Shown here: piece after piece, positions 38,238-47,062 of the stretch
Layout: each line of letters opens with the position of its first letter
Numbering within the stretch: position 1 is the stretch's first letter
NCBI RefSeq assembly: GCF_900114205.1
Contig: NZ_FOSH01000005.1
Location: forward strand, 1 to 64,000
DNA length: 64,000 nt
Source: Methylophaga sulfidovorans
GTDB taxonomy: Bacteria; Pseudomonadota; Gammaproteobacteria; Nitrosococcales; Methylophagaceae
Direction: 5' to 3'
Made by a program: the position numbers and the translations under genes
The notes under the pieces: generated by a model
Told to the model about the DNA's origin: nothing
The model's input: the letters and a program-made list of their open reading frames with translations, nothing else
Databases searched by the model: none

Positions 38238-39623
38238 CTATGCAGACTTCTTGCCAAGTTTTTCAGGGATCTCCACCCCCTGCTCACGGAATTTGGCGAT
38301 CTTATAACGTAAGGTCCGCTCACTTATTCCCAACTCTTTAGCCGTAAGTCTCCGACTACCCTGATATTTTTCCAACATGTCGAGAATATGACGCTGCTCC
38401 TGTGAACGTAAATCATAACCTTCCACCATGGGTTTATTATCTTCCTGAACGGGCGAAATATCTGACTTGGCTTCAGCGATATCCAACTCCTGACCAGAGA
38501 CTGCCTCAAAAATAATATCCTTAGCCGAAATTGAGTGACCGGATTGCAGTATCAAAGCTCGCTGTAACACATTATCCAGTTCACGCACATTGCCAGGCCA
38601 TGAGTGAGACAGCAATCGAGACTGTGCTGCCTCGTCCAATAACGGCGCTACACGTCGACTGTGTCTTGCATGGCGGCTCAGTAATCGATTGGATAATGGC
38701 AAAATGTCGTCGCTACGTTTGCTAAGTGGTGAAATTTCAAGTGGAAACACGTTCAGACGATAAAATAAATCTTCACGAAAACGACCGGCTTTTACCTCGT
38801 CCCGTAATGTTCTGTTGGTCGTCGCTAGCACGCGAACATCAAGTGGGATGACTTTTCTACCACCAATCCGCTCAACTTCACGTTCTTGTAACACACGTAA
38901 CAATTTCGCTTGCAGTGATAAATCCATTTCTGAGATTTCATCTAACAAAATCGTGCCATGATTGGCTTGCTCAAACTTACCGGCATAGGCTTGACTCGCA
39001 CCGGTAAAGGCCCCTTTCTCATAACCAAATAAAGTGGCTTCCAGCATATTTTCAGGAATAGCAGCGCAGTTAATCGCTACAAACGGAGCAGAAGCTCTTG
39101 GTGAATGTATATGGAGATAACGAGCCAGGACTTCTTTACCCGTGCCACTTTCGCCATTAATTAACACAGTAGCATCACTGTCCGCGACGCGTTTGGCGAT
39201 AGCTTGAAGCTCTTTAGATGCCTGAGCATGCGCCACCATATCACCTTCTTCTGTGCCGAGATCACTAACATAGAGTTGTACTCGCTGTAATAATTCATCG
39301 GCTTCGAATGGCTTTAATAAGTAGTCAGAAGCACCTTGATGCATAGCATCTACTGCACTTTGCACCGTACCATAGGCTGTCATCATGACCACGGGTAAAT
39401 CCGGCATCATCGCTTTTGCCCGCTTTAATAAGGTATGGCCATCCATGGGTGACATTTGTAAATCACTCAATAATAAACCGACAGGTTCGCTGGCAATTTT
39501 ATCCAATGCTGACTGCCCATGCTCCATTCCGGTCACACGGTATCCAGCTAACTCAAGTGTGTCGCATAAGGCTCTACGAAGATTCGCGTCGTCCTCAACC
39601 ACTAAAATATTAGATGGGTTCAT
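38238..39623 (-). CDS. flrC: Sigma54-dependent flagellar response regulator FlrC/FleR
   Basis: FlrC activates the middle flagellar genes with sigma54 when phosphorylated by FlrB. The 461-residue protein has a receiver domain (phosphoacceptor in LLLSDLQMSPMDG), an AAA+ domain with GESGTGKEV and the sigma54-contact loop GAFTGA, and a C-terminal Fis-type helix-turn-helix (LTAKELGISERTLRYKI). Its ATG overlaps the flrB stop. The end of the gene also encodes a promoter. Confidence 0.95.
   Translation of the reverse strand: MNPSNILVVEDDANLRRALCDTLELAGYRVTGMEHGQSALDKIASEPVGLLLSDLQMSPMDGHTLLKRAKAMMPDLPVVMMTAYGTVQSAVDAMHQGASDYLLKPFEADELLQRVQLYVSDLGTEEGDMVAHAQASKELQAIAKRVADSDATVLINGESGTGKEVLARYLHIHSPRASAPFVAINCAAIPENMLEATLFGYEKGAFTGASQAYAGKFEQANHGTILLDEISEMDLSLQAKLLRVLQEREVERIGGRKVIPLDVRVLATTNRTLRDEVKAGRFREDLFYRLNVFPLEISPLSKRSDDILPLSNRLLSRHARHSRRVAPLLDEAAQSRLLSHSWPGNVRELDNVLQRALILQSGHSISAKDIIFEAVSGQELDIAEAKSDISPVQEDNKPMVEGYDLRSQEQRHILDMLEKYQGSRRLTAKELGISERTLRYKIAKFREQGVEIPEKLGKKSA
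38241..38256 (-). promoter_or_regulatory. Sigma54 promoter of fliEFGHIJ, inside the end of flrC
   Basis: The minus strand reads TGGCAAGAAGTCTGCA with the invariant GG-N10-GC spacing and most other consensus bases (TGGCACG-N4-TTGCW). It overlaps the last codons of flrC (Leu-Gly-Lys-Lys-Ser-Ala) and leads to fliE, whose ATG is at 38195. Confidence 0.75.
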
Positions 39624-40810
39624 AAAGCGACCTCCTGCGTAACTTCTTCTGATGATGAACTTGATGATGTATAAAGAGGAAAGAACAAAGTGACGGAGCT
39701 GCCTTTTTTTGGCTCGCTTTCAATTGTTAAGTTACCTCTATGTGCTTTCACTATTGACTGAACAACTGCCAGCCCCAGACCTGTACCATTTGAACGAGTG
39801 GTATAAAAGGGAGTGAGCACTTTGTTCAACACTGAAGCAGACATACCTTCCCCATTATCATTAACGCTAATGCTGATACATTGCTCATTTTCTTCGTTGA
39901 TGGTGTACTCTGCTTTTACTTCAACATGTCCCCTGTTCTCACACGCCTGACGTGCATTATTAAGAAGATTAGTAATTGCACTGATTAATGCAGACTGACT
40001 GCCATAGATATAGCCATCATTGACTTCATTTGTGACGGTCAATGTAACATTACTGTTGTCCACATCATTTTGTGCAGAAAATTGCTGCTCAAGCTGGCTT
40101 AATAGATCTTCCAGAGCAACTGGTGAGGGTGCAGCCATATTTCCGCGTGAGAAAGATAAGAGGTCACGGATCAATTGCTCCATATGAGAAAGACTTTCCT
40201 TTACCCGTGATGCAAAACGCTGCTTAACTTGTTCATCAGCCCCCTCTTTCAGTAAAGGTGAAAGATATAGCATGGCGGATGACAGGGGGGTTCTGATTTG
40301 ATGAGCCAGTCTTGCTGTAACTTCACCGATGGTCGATAAACGTTGCAAATGGGAAACTTTGCTTTGCAGTGCTCGAGTATCCGTTACATCCTGTAATAAG
40401 ATAATTTGTCCCGGTTCATGGCCAAGTGGATTCGTTGAGATGTGGACCAGGCGACCATCTTTTAAGGAAACATCATGACCATCACTGGGCTTGGGATCAA
40501 AAGCCCGTTCAATGACATTTACCCAACGCTCACCTGACAAAGGTTCACCCAATAGCGATATCGCTGCCTCATTGGCTTCCTGAATAAAGCCGGAACCATC
40601 AATCACCACCACGCCTGCGGGTAGCACAGCCAATAAACGACTATGACGATTGGCGAGTTGGTCCGCATCGGTATTAGTGGATTGTTGAATATGTTCAGCT
40701 GAGATATGGCTGACATTTGAAATAGTGCTGAGATCGATGTCTCGTGAAAAGGGTTGCGACTGATAATTCGATTGTTGAAAATCGTCACCCAGTGATAATT
40801 TCAGATTCAT
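39620..40810 (-). CDS. flrB: Flagellar sensor histidine kinase FlrB/FleS
   Basis: FlrB phosphorylates FlrC. The 396-residue protein is cytoplasmic, with a PAS domain (about 50-150), the H-box RLAHQIRTPLSSAMLYL and an HATPase domain with NLLNNARQA, DNGEGM and GTGLGLAVV. There is no membrane helix or receiver. The start at 40810 is chosen because AGGAG lies 8 bases upstream; a longer frame begins at 40831. A sigma54 promoter precedes it. Confidence 0.94.
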   Translation of the reverse strand: MNLKLSLGDDFQQSNYQSQPFSRDIDLSTISNVSHISAEHIQQSTNTDADQLANRHSRLLAVLPAGVVVIDGSGFIQEANEAAISLLGEPLSGERWVNVIERAFDPKPSDGHDVSLKDGRLVHISTNPLGHEPGQIILLQDVTDTRALQSKVSHLQRLSTIGEVTARLAHQIRTPLSSAMLYLSPLLKEGADEQVKQRFASRVKESLSHMEQLIRDLLSFSRGNMAAPSPVALEDLLSQLEQQFSAQNDVDNSNVTLTVTNEVNDGYIYGSQSALISAITNLLNNARQACENRGHVEVKAEYTINEENEQCISISVNDNGEGMSASVLNKVLTPFYTTRSNGTGLGLAVVQSIVKAHRGNLTIESEPKKGSSVTLFFPLYTSSSSSSEEVTQEVAL

Positions 40811-40853
40811 GTTTCTTGCTCCTACATGCACTATTGCATTGTATTAGAGCCTG

Positions 40854-40869
40854 AGCAATTACCATGCCC
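40854..40869 (-). promoter_or_regulatory. Sigma54 promoter of flrBC
   Basis: The minus strand reads GGGCATGGTAATTGCT with GG-N10-GC spacing and the TTGCW core intact, lying 44 bases before the flrB ATG in the flrA-flrB gap. It is the expected target of FlrA. Confidence 0.75.
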
Positions 40870-40937
40870 AAAACATAAACTATTATTTATCAAAAACTTA
40901 AATAGAAAACGTCAAAAGATCGACGTTGCTTCTTCGA

Positions 40938-42425
40938 TTATTCAGTATCGCGTTGAATCCCGTATTTACGCATTTTCTCTACTAGCGTTGTTCTACGCAT
41001 TTTCAGTTTATTCGCTGCATGAGCAACCACGCCCTCAGCATCATCTATCGCTTGTTTTATCAATAGATATTCAAGATTGGCAAGATGTTCTTTCAGATCA
41101 ATACCCTCTTCTGGCAACACCATATCTTCTGGGCTAGAGGTTGAATTAACTGGATCAGAGGATGTTTCTGGCAAGGGTTTAATCTCTGGCGATGCCTCAG
41201 GTAGATTCCTTGAAGCTTCTTGCTGTGGGCCAGCGGCAATGATGCTGGTAATTTCTTCAGGTAATTCATCACCTTCTAGCTGATACTTTTCTGGAAGATC
41301 ATCAAAATCGACCGTGCCGTATGGATAAAGAATCACTAATCGTTCGACCACATTCGCTAATTCACGTACATTTCCAGGCCATGGGTAACGGCATAATGAG
41401 GTAATCGCTGCTGGGGTGAGTCGAATAGTGCCTCTGTTTTCATGCTCAATACGTTTAATCAATTCATGAATCAGCAGCGGAATATCTTCTGGTCTGTCCC
41501 TTAATGCTGGCATTTCAATAGGAAAGACATTCAGTCGGTAAAATAAATCTTCACGGAACCGACCATCAGCAATATGTTCTTCAAGGTTACGATGCGTGGC
41601 GGCAATCACACGAACATTGGCTGTTTGTGTTTTATTACTGCCTACTTTTTCATAGGTTCTTTCTTGGAGTACACGTAACAGTTTGACCTGCATTGGCAGT
41701 GGCATATCGCCTATTTCATCCAGAAATAATGTGCCACCTTCAGCCATTTCAAAACGTCCTTTTCTGGCCGTTATCGCCCCGGTAAAAGCACCTTTTTCGT
41801 GACCAAATAACTCACTTTCCAGTAACTCTCCTGGAATGGCCCCACAATTGACTGGCACAAAGGGTTTATCTCTTCTGGATGAAAAGTGGTGTAAGTTACG
41901 AGCAACGACTTCTTTACCAGTTCCTGACTCGCCCAGAATGAGCACATTGGCTTCTGAGTCAGAGACCTGATCAATCATCCGCTGCACATTCTTAATGAGC
42001 CGACTATTTCCTACCAGTGACCGAAATAAGTTATTGGGTGTGCTGGGTTCAGCCGTCATCCCCCGATAGATGGTCGCCTGCTGTAATGCATTACTGAGTT
42101 GAGGGTACTTGATGGGGTAACGAATAGAACCAATGGTGCCTGGAAAGTCTAATGCTTCGCCAGATGGAGATTCAAGAACAAAGACGGGAACCCGTGAGTC
42201 GTGATTAACCAGTTCTCGAAGTAACTGCTTAGTTTGATTTTGTCCGCCGCAGTCACCCACAATGGCCATCACCACGTCATCAAGGTTTTCAACATGCTCA
42301 AACCAAAGGTCTGATTCTGAAATCACCACCGGCTGACAATTTATAAACTCAATGAGTGTGCTTAACATCTCGCATCGGTCAATATCACTTTCCACGACCA
42401 ATACATTATTTACACTCATACTCAC
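40938..42425 (-). CDS. flrA: Flagellar master regulator FlrA/FleQ (sigma54 activator)
   Basis: FlrA starts the flagellar cascade with sigma54. The 495-residue protein has an N-terminal FleQ-type domain that keeps the receiver shape but lacks a normal phosphoacceptor motif, an AAA+ domain with GESGTGKEV and GAFTGA, a Pro/Glu/Ser-rich linker (about 390-440) and a C-terminal Fis-type helix-turn-helix ([18 protein letters not shown]). In FleQ relatives the ATPase binds c-di-GMP, which may apply here. Confidence 0.95.
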   Translation of the reverse strand: MSMSVNNVLVVESDIDRCEMLSTLIEFINCQPVVISESDLWFEHVENLDDVVMAIVGDCGGQNQTKQLLRELVNHDSRVPVFVLESPSGEALDFPGTIGSIRYPIKYPQLSNALQQATIYRGMTAEPSTPNNLFRSLVGNSRLIKNVQRMIDQVSDSEANVLILGESGTGKEVVARNLHHFSSRRDKPFVPVNCGAIPGELLESELFGHEKGAFTGAITARKGRFEMAEGGTLFLDEIGDMPLPMQVKLLRVLQERTYEKVGSNKTQTANVRVIAATHRNLEEHIADGRFREDLFYRLNVFPIEMPALRDRPEDIPLLIHELIKRIEHENRGTIRLTPAAITSLCRYPWPGNVRELANVVERLVILYPYGTVDFDDLPEKYQLEGDELPEEITSIIAAGPQQEASRNLPEASPEIKPLPETSSDPVNSTSSPEDMVLPEEGIDLKEHLANLEYLLIKQAIDDAEGVVAHAANKLKMRRTTLVEKMRKYGIQRDTE

Positions 42426-42474
42426 TCCATCTCTTCACTGGGTTTTGAACTGGCGATAAGCCTTGAATAACTGG

Positions 42475-42504
42475 AGTTAAGCATTTTCTGGCAGACATTG
42501 TCAA
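42475..42504 (-). promoter_or_regulatory. Possible sigma70 promoter of flrA
   Basis: TTGACA (42504-42499) is followed after 18 bases by TTAACT preceded by TGC, a weak extended -10. No GG-N10-GC element is near, in line with FlrA being the top of the hierarchy. Support is limited to the good -35. Confidence 0.35.
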
Positions 42505-42541
42505 AATTATGACGGGTTAAATTTAAGCAAGATGTGACGTA

Positions 42542-42844
42542 CTAGTTAGATTGGTAGGCTGCTGCCACTTTTTTGTTTTTATTAAACTGGCCTAACTCGG
42601 TTTGGATCGTTTGTCTTGCATCACGACAACGTTGTTCAACATTTTGATTTAACGTCACAATTTGTTCTATTAATGGACGCGCTTCTGACTGGTCAACATG
42701 ACTATCAAGAGGAAAGATACTTTCCATTAAATCTGCTCGTAGCTTTGTCAAAGTGGAGACATCACTCCATTTGCCAGCATTGACTGCAGAACTCATGTCC
42801 TCAGTTAATCTTAATACCTGTTTTAAACGTGTTATCTCAGACAC
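42542..42844 (-). CDS. fliT: Flagellar chaperone FliT-like protein
   Basis: The 100-residue helical protein (MSEITRLKQVLRLTEDMSSA) lies directly after fliS, the place of the FliD chaperone FliT. FliT sequences are poorly conserved, so the call rests mainly on size, helical composition and position. It is 2 bases from the fliS stop. Confidence 0.72.
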   Translation of the reverse strand: MSEITRLKQVLRLTEDMSSAVNAGKWSDVSTLTKLRADLMESIFPLDSHVDQSEARPLIEQIVTLNQNVEQRCRDARQTIQTELGQFNKNKKVAAAYQSN

Positions 42845-42846
42845 AA

Positions 42847-43245
42847 CTAGTGAAACTCAGGGGGAATCCCATCCCACCCAGCTTTTATTTCTTCAAGAAG
42901 TTTAGTGACTTCGTCTAATATAGCGACATCGTTACTCACATTCGCTTCGAGTAAGCGGCGAGTAATATAGTCATATAATGAATCCAGGTTCTCGGCAATT
43001 TCGCCACCTTTCTCAGCATCCAAACTGGTTTTTAAACCATCTATGATACGGATACACCAAGAAATTTGATGACCTTTTTCAGCAATTTCATTACGGGCAA
43101 TACAGCCTTTTGCAGTGGCGACGCGAGCAAGCGCACCTTCCATCAGCATCTGAATAATTCGATAGGGAGAGGCATAATTGACTTCTGACTCTATGGCACC
43201 ACGGCCATACCCTTCCATCGCTTTTTTATTCACCATTACCTGCAT
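42847..43245 (-). CDS. fliS: Flagellin export chaperone FliS
   Basis: FliS binds the C-terminus of flagellin and prevents premature polymerisation. The 132-residue protein has the family region YASPYRIIQMLMEGALARVATAKG and SLYDYITRRLLEANVSND. AAGGA lies 7 bases before the ATG at 43245; an in-frame ATG three codons on is also possible. It is downstream of fliD as usual. Confidence 0.94.
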   Translation of the reverse strand: MQVMVNKKAMEGYGRGAIESEVNYASPYRIIQMLMEGALARVATAKGCIARNEIAEKGHQISWCIRIIDGLKTSLDAEKGGEIAENLDSLYDYITRRLLEANVSNDVAILDEVTKLLEEIKAGWDGIPPEFH

Positions 43246-43276
43246 ACTCCAATCCTTAATATAGGGATCATTCTAC

Positions 43277-44635
43277 TTAATTTGAGTTCATCGCGGATAG
43301 TTGCGAAATCAAATAATTGCCCTGTGATTGTAAACTGCTCACCAAGGTATCCATGGCTGCATACTGAGCTCGTAAACGTGTTTCCGTCATTTCAAGACGT
43401 GATTCCATTTGCTCTTTTTGCGAATCCATTCTTTTTAAACGCGAATTGAGCCCTTCTTCTCTTGAGTCAATCAGTCCATCTGTTTGTAACCAAGTATCAG
43501 CTAGAGACTCTAAACGGTTAGCGAAGCCTTCACCTTCAGCTGAAAACAGATTCGCAAATGAGTTAAAGTCAGAACTTAACACCTCATTGACTTTATCTTC
43601 ATTAACCGTCATCACGCCATTTTTATCAAAAGAAATGCCTGCTTCAACTAAATAACTAAAACTCGAGCCGGTGATACTGGCTCCCGAGTTGAAGACATCT
43701 CTGACTTGGCGTTCAATAGTGAGCAGCGTGCTATCCGCTTCTAACTGGCCTTTACGCTGAGAGTTAATTTCTGTCATCAGCGCATTATAGGCTGATGCAA
43801 ACTCATTAACAGACTCTAAGATAGCCTCATCGTTACGAGTAATTTCTAACGTCGAACTGCCCACATCTTTTACGTTTAATGTCACCCCATCGATAGCGTT
43901 AGCTATGGAGTTTGAACTACTGGTAGTCGTGAAGCCATCAATATTAACAATCGCATCTTTTGCGGTAGAGATGGACGATAAGTTTTGTGTACCACCAGAG
44001 CTATAAACAAAGGATGATAAACCTGATGTATCGGTATTATTACCATCACTATCACCACTCACAGACACACTGATGGCGTTTTCAGTGCCAGTTTCGTTTG
44101 ATGTGAGAACCAATCTGGCACCACTATCATCTGTAATGATTGATGCCGTTACGCCAGTGTTATCAGAAGCATTATTGATGGCGGTACGAATTCCTGCGAG
44201 GGAGCTATTACTGGAGTCTATCGCGACATCAAAGCTCTCGCTTCCCACACTGATACTCAGTGTGCCTTCACCAACTACTGAGTTGTAATCGGTAAATGCA
44301 GATGACGCTAACTTATCTCGACTGGCAACTTGGGTGACATCAATATTGTAGGAACCAGCCGATGCTGAACTGGTCGATGTCGCCGTGAATAAGTCTTCAT
44401 CTTGTGAATTAGCTTGGAACACCTTAAAACTGGATGCACTCGCTAAGGACGCCATGGCCGTTTGAAAAGAATCAAGTTTGCTTTTGAACGAACCATAAGC
44501 ACTGATCTGTGCATTGATGAGGCTTTCTTTGCTTTTGAGCCTATTTAACGGTTGACGTTCTATATCCATCAAGCCTGTAACAATGCCCTCTAGATCGAGT
44601 CCCGTTCCTACGCCTAATGATGAAATTGTCGCCAT
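43277..44635 (-). CDS. fliD: Flagellar filament cap protein FliD
   Basis: FliD caps the filament and folds incoming flagellin. The 452-residue protein begins MATISSLGVGTGLDLEGIVTGLMDIERQPL, a typical FliD N-terminus, has Ser/Thr-rich central domains (about 90-300) and a long C-terminal coiled coil (about 385-445). A sigma54 promoter lies just upstream, at the end of flaG. Confidence 0.95.
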   Translation of the reverse strand: MATISSLGVGTGLDLEGIVTGLMDIERQPLNRLKSKESLINAQISAYGSFKSKLDSFQTAMASLASASSFKVFQANSQDEDLFTATSTSSASAGSYNIDVTQVASRDKLASSAFTDYNSVVGEGTLSISVGSESFDVAIDSSNSSLAGIRTAINNASDNTGVTASIITDDSGARLVLTSNETGTENAISVSVSGDSDGNNTDTSGLSSFVYSSGGTQNLSSISTAKDAIVNIDGFTTTSSSNSIANAIDGVTLNVKDVGSSTLEITRNDEAILESVNEFASAYNALMTEINSQRKGQLEADSTLLTIERQVRDVFNSGASITGSSFSYLVEAGISFDKNGVMTVNEDKVNEVLSSDFNSFANLFSAEGEGFANRLESLADTWLQTDGLIDSREEGLNSRLKRMDSQKEQMESRLEMTETRLRAQYAAMDTLVSSLQSQGNYLISQLSAMNSN

Positions 44636-44670
44636 GTCAATTCTCCGCCTAAACTTAATTGCAAAATTGC

Positions 44671-44686
44671 AGCAAGTTTTGAGCCA
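44671..44686 (-). promoter_or_regulatory. Sigma54 promoter of fliD-fliS-fliT
   Basis: The minus strand reads TGGCTCAAAACTTGCT, with GG-N10-GC spacing and a full TTGCW. It starts 2 bases after the flaG stop and 36 bases before the fliD ATG. Confidence 0.8.
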
Positions 44687-44687
44687 A

Positions 44688-45086
44688 TCAAGCCTTTGTT
44701 TCTAGCAATATACCGCGATACTTTTCAGCAGCATGTCTTGCTTCAAGTATCTCTTCTGAAGGGATCTGCCTGACCACTTCTTCAGTTTCTGCGTCAATTA
44801 CTTTAATCACCGTATCCCCACTGGTATCATCGACACTAAATTGCAGGTTACGGTTCATATTCTGCATATAATCGTTAAGTTGAGCCACCTTATCACGCAA
44901 ATCGTCTGCACGTTGTTGCTGCTGGCTATTCTGTTTCTCAGCTTCTTTCTGAAGAGCTTGAGATTGAACAGATAATTCAGTAACAGTCTCAGTCTGAACA
45001 GATTGAGTAACCGGTTTAGACTGACTAGTAACATTGTTTTGCACTGATTGAAGGGCAGATTGCACTAACAGATCATTATTAGCCAT
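44688..45086 (-). CDS. flaG: FlaG family flagellar protein
   Basis: The 132-residue protein has a Gln/Ser/Val-rich N-terminal half and the conserved FlaG C-terminal domain with LNDYMQNMNRNLQFSVDDTSGDTVIKVIDAETEEVVRQIPSEEIL. FlaG affects filament length in Pseudomonas and Vibrio. It sits between flagellin and fliD as in those genera. AGGAGGA lies before the ATG. Confidence 0.93.
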   Translation of the reverse strand: MANNDLLVQSALQSVQNNVTSQSKPVTQSVQTETVTELSVQSQALQKEAEKQNSQQQQRADDLRDKVAQLNDYMQNMNRNLQFSVDDTSGDTVIKVIDAETEEVVRQIPSEEILEARHAAEKYRGILLETKA

Positions 45087-45170
45087 TGTCTTCCTCCTAA
45101 TCTTATATAAACGGCATAAAGCCTGGAGAGTAGTTTACCCACCAGGCCCATGCGTTTCATCCTTTTGTTA

Positions 45171-45962
45171 TTATCCCAACAGTGATAATGCTGACTGAGG
45201 AATAACGTTCGCTTGCGATACGATGGATACACCAGCCTGTTGCAGAATTTGCGCTTTGGTTAAAGCAGCAGTTTCAGCAGCGAAGTCAGCATCAATGATA
45301 CGGCTACGAGCAGCTGTAGTATTTTCACTGAAGCTTGCTAGGTTTGAAATAACCGCTTCGAAACGGTTTTGGATCGCACCGAATGTGGCACGTAAAGTAC
45401 TCACTGTATTGATATCAGTGTCTAATGATGTCAACGCAGAGTTTGCACCAGTTGAAGTACTTACCACCGCTGTTGTGATAGACAGTGCGCTCGCACTTAC
45501 AGCTACTGTATCACCGTTATCTTGTCCCACTTGAATAGTAGTAGACAAACCACTCAGTACAGCAGTGCCGTTAAATTTTGTGCTCGAAATGATACGAGTA
45601 TTCTCTGCTTCAAGCTGTGTAACCTCAGCTTGCAGACCAGTACGGTCAGTTACAGTACCGTTAGCAGACTGTACTGCGATTTCACGAATACGTTGCAAGT
45701 TGTTACTGATTTCAGCTAATGCACCCTCTGCTACCTGCGCAAGTGAAATACCATCCGCAGCGTTACGTTGTGCTTGGTTTGCACCACGAATGTCTGCTGT
45801 CATTTGCTGTGCAGTGTAAAGACCCGCCGCATCATCTTTTGCGCTGTTTACACGAAGACCTGAAGATAAACGCTGTAACGAAGTATTCAACATACTTTGT
45901 GATTTGTTTAAGTTACGTTGTGCGTTTAATGATGCAATGTTTGTGTTGACTACTAATGCCAT
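45171..45962 (-). CDS. Flagellin 1
   Basis: Filament subunit of 263 residues. The conserved N-terminus is [22 protein letters not shown] and the C-terminus [37 protein letters not shown]. The central region is short and rich in Ser, Thr, Val and Ala (about 155-205), so there is little outer domain, and it offers many possible O-glycosylation sites. The start at 45962 is fixed by the flagellin N-terminus; a longer frame begins at 46016. A sigma28-type promoter lies upstream. Confidence 0.96.
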   Translation of the reverse strand: MALVVNTNIASLNAQRNLNKSQSMLNTSLQRLSSGLRVNSAKDDAAGLYTAQQMTADIRGANQAQRNAADGISLAQVAEGALAEISNNLQRIREIAVQSANGTVTDRTGLQAEVTQLEAENTRIISSTKFNGTAVLSGLSTTIQVGQDNGDTVAVSASALSITTAVVSTSTGANSALTSLDTDINTVSTLRATFGAIQNRFEAVISNLASFSENTTAARSRIIDADFAAETAALTKAQILQQAGVSIVSQANVIPQSALSLLG

Positions 45963-46053
45963 GAGATTTACTCCCTCATAGGGTCGAGCTATGCTCGCTT
46001 TATACATGGCGGACAAACTATGAATTGTCTAGTTTTTACCGCCTCCGAAAACA

Positions 46054-46081
46054 TTAGCGGCAGGGAGTGAGATTTTCTTTA
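46054..46081 (-). promoter_or_regulatory. Sigma28 promoter of flagellin 1
   Basis: The minus strand has TAAA, 16 bases, then GCCGCTAA (consensus TAAA-N15-GCCGATAA, seven of eight in the -10). It lies about 92 bases before the flagellin 1 ATG and just after the terminator of flagellin 2. Confidence 0.65.
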
Positions 46082-46092
46082 AGACAATTTAC

Positions 46093-46127
46093 AAAAAAAA
46101 AGGCCAGACTTTGCAAAAGTCTGACCC
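46093..46127 (-). terminator. Intrinsic terminator of flagellin 2
   Basis: On the minus strand GGTCAGACTTT pairs with AAAGTCTGGCC (one G-T pair) and is followed by eight T residues, about 25 bases after the flagellin 2 stop. Confidence 0.88.
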
Positions 46128-46151
46128 AGTTCACATTTTACTTTTTTCAGC

Positions 46152-46946
46152 TTAGCCCTGAAGAAGCGATAAAGCGTTCTGTGGCAAGGTGTTAGCCTGA
46201 GCAAGAATAGATGTACCAGCTTGCTGTAAAATCTGAGCGCGTGTTAATTTCGCCGTTTCTTCAGCAAAATCCGCATCCATAATTCGGCTACGTGCAGCAC
46301 TGGTGTTTTCAGCTAAACTTTGCAGGTTAGAAATTACTGCTTCAAAACGGTTTTGAATAGAACCGAAGGTCGCACGCAGTTGGCTTAGGTTATTGATATC
46401 AGTATCTAATGTTCCCAGTGCCGTTGAAGCGCCTGTAGAGGTGGAAACGTTAGCGGTGGTTGTGGTAGCAGCAGTAGCAGCCACTGTGACAGTATCCCCA
46501 GCATCAGCCCCAACCTGGAATGTCAAAGAGACGCCACCCAAGACCTGAGTACCGTTAAACTGGGTACTTGCAATAATACGGGCATTTTCTGATTCAAGCT
46601 GCGTTACCTCGGCTTGCAGACCATTTCTATCTGTGACTGTGCCGTTAGCTGACTGTACCGCTATTTCACGAATACGTTGAAGGTTGTTAGTGATTTCAGC
46701 CAAGGCCCCTTCTGCGACCTGAGCAAATGAGATGCCGTCAGCAGCATTTCTTGCCGCTTGATTAGCACCACGAATATCCGCAGTCATTTGCTCAGCTGTA
46801 TATAAACCAGCAGCATCATCTTTAGCGCTATTGACACGAAGACCAGAAGATAAACGTTGTAATGCAGTGTTCAAATCACCTTGCGATTTTGTTAAGTTCC
46901 GCTGCGCATTAAGCGACGCAAGGTTAGTATTTACGATTAATGGCAT
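46152..46946 (-). CDS. Flagellin 2
   Basis: Filament subunit of 264 residues, closely similar to flagellin 1 ([22 protein letters not shown] at the start, [26 protein letters not shown] at the end). The middle (about 155-190) is a Thr/Ala/Ser-rich stretch with [18 protein letters not shown], likely surface-exposed and a good glycosylation target. It is a tandem paralogue of flagellin 1 but has a sigma54-type element rather than a sigma28 one. The multi-domain glycosyltransferase gene ends 116 bases upstream. Confidence 0.96.
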   Translation of the reverse strand: MPLIVNTNLASLNAQRNLTKSQGDLNTALQRLSSGLRVNSAKDDAAGLYTAEQMTADIRGANQAARNAADGISFAQVAEGALAEITNNLQRIREIAVQSANGTVTDRNGLQAEVTQLESENARIIASTQFNGTQVLGGVSLTFQVGADAGDTVTVAATAATTTTANVSTSTGASTALGTLDTDINNLSQLRATFGSIQNRFEAVISNLQSLAENTSAARSRIMDADFAEETAKLTRAQILQQAGTSILAQANTLPQNALSLLQG

Positions 46947-47014
46947 TTGAATTCTCCCATTTCAAATATTATTTGCCTGTAGCCACAAAGGGTTACCAGA
47001 CTCGATGGGAGTTA

Positions 47015-47030
47015 AGCAGTTTGCGTACCA
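47015..47030 (-). promoter_or_regulatory. Sigma54 promoter of flagellin 2
   Basis: The minus strand reads TGGTACGCAAACTGCT with GG-N10-GC spacing and one mismatch in each half of TGGCACG-N4-TTGCW. It lies 69 bases before the flagellin 2 ATG. This resembles Vibrio, where one core flagellin is sigma54-dependent and the others use sigma28. Confidence 0.68.
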
Positions 47031-47062
47031 GTTTTTTTGCCGGCCACCGCAAAAACCATTAA

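Noticed and set aside
45087-45130. GCCGTTTA before flaG, as a sigma28 promoter
   Set aside because: The nearest TAAA is 18 bases away instead of about 15, and the -10 has two mismatches.
45121-45147. Inverted repeat GCCTGG/CCAGGC after flagellin 1, as a terminator
   Set aside because: The stem is only six base pairs with a 15-base loop and no T-run follows, so I did not list it.
47031-47055. Hairpin TTTTTGC/GCAAAAA between the glycosyltransferase and flagellin 2, as a terminator
   Set aside because: No T-run follows on either strand. It is better explained as part of the block shared with the flagellin 1 leader.
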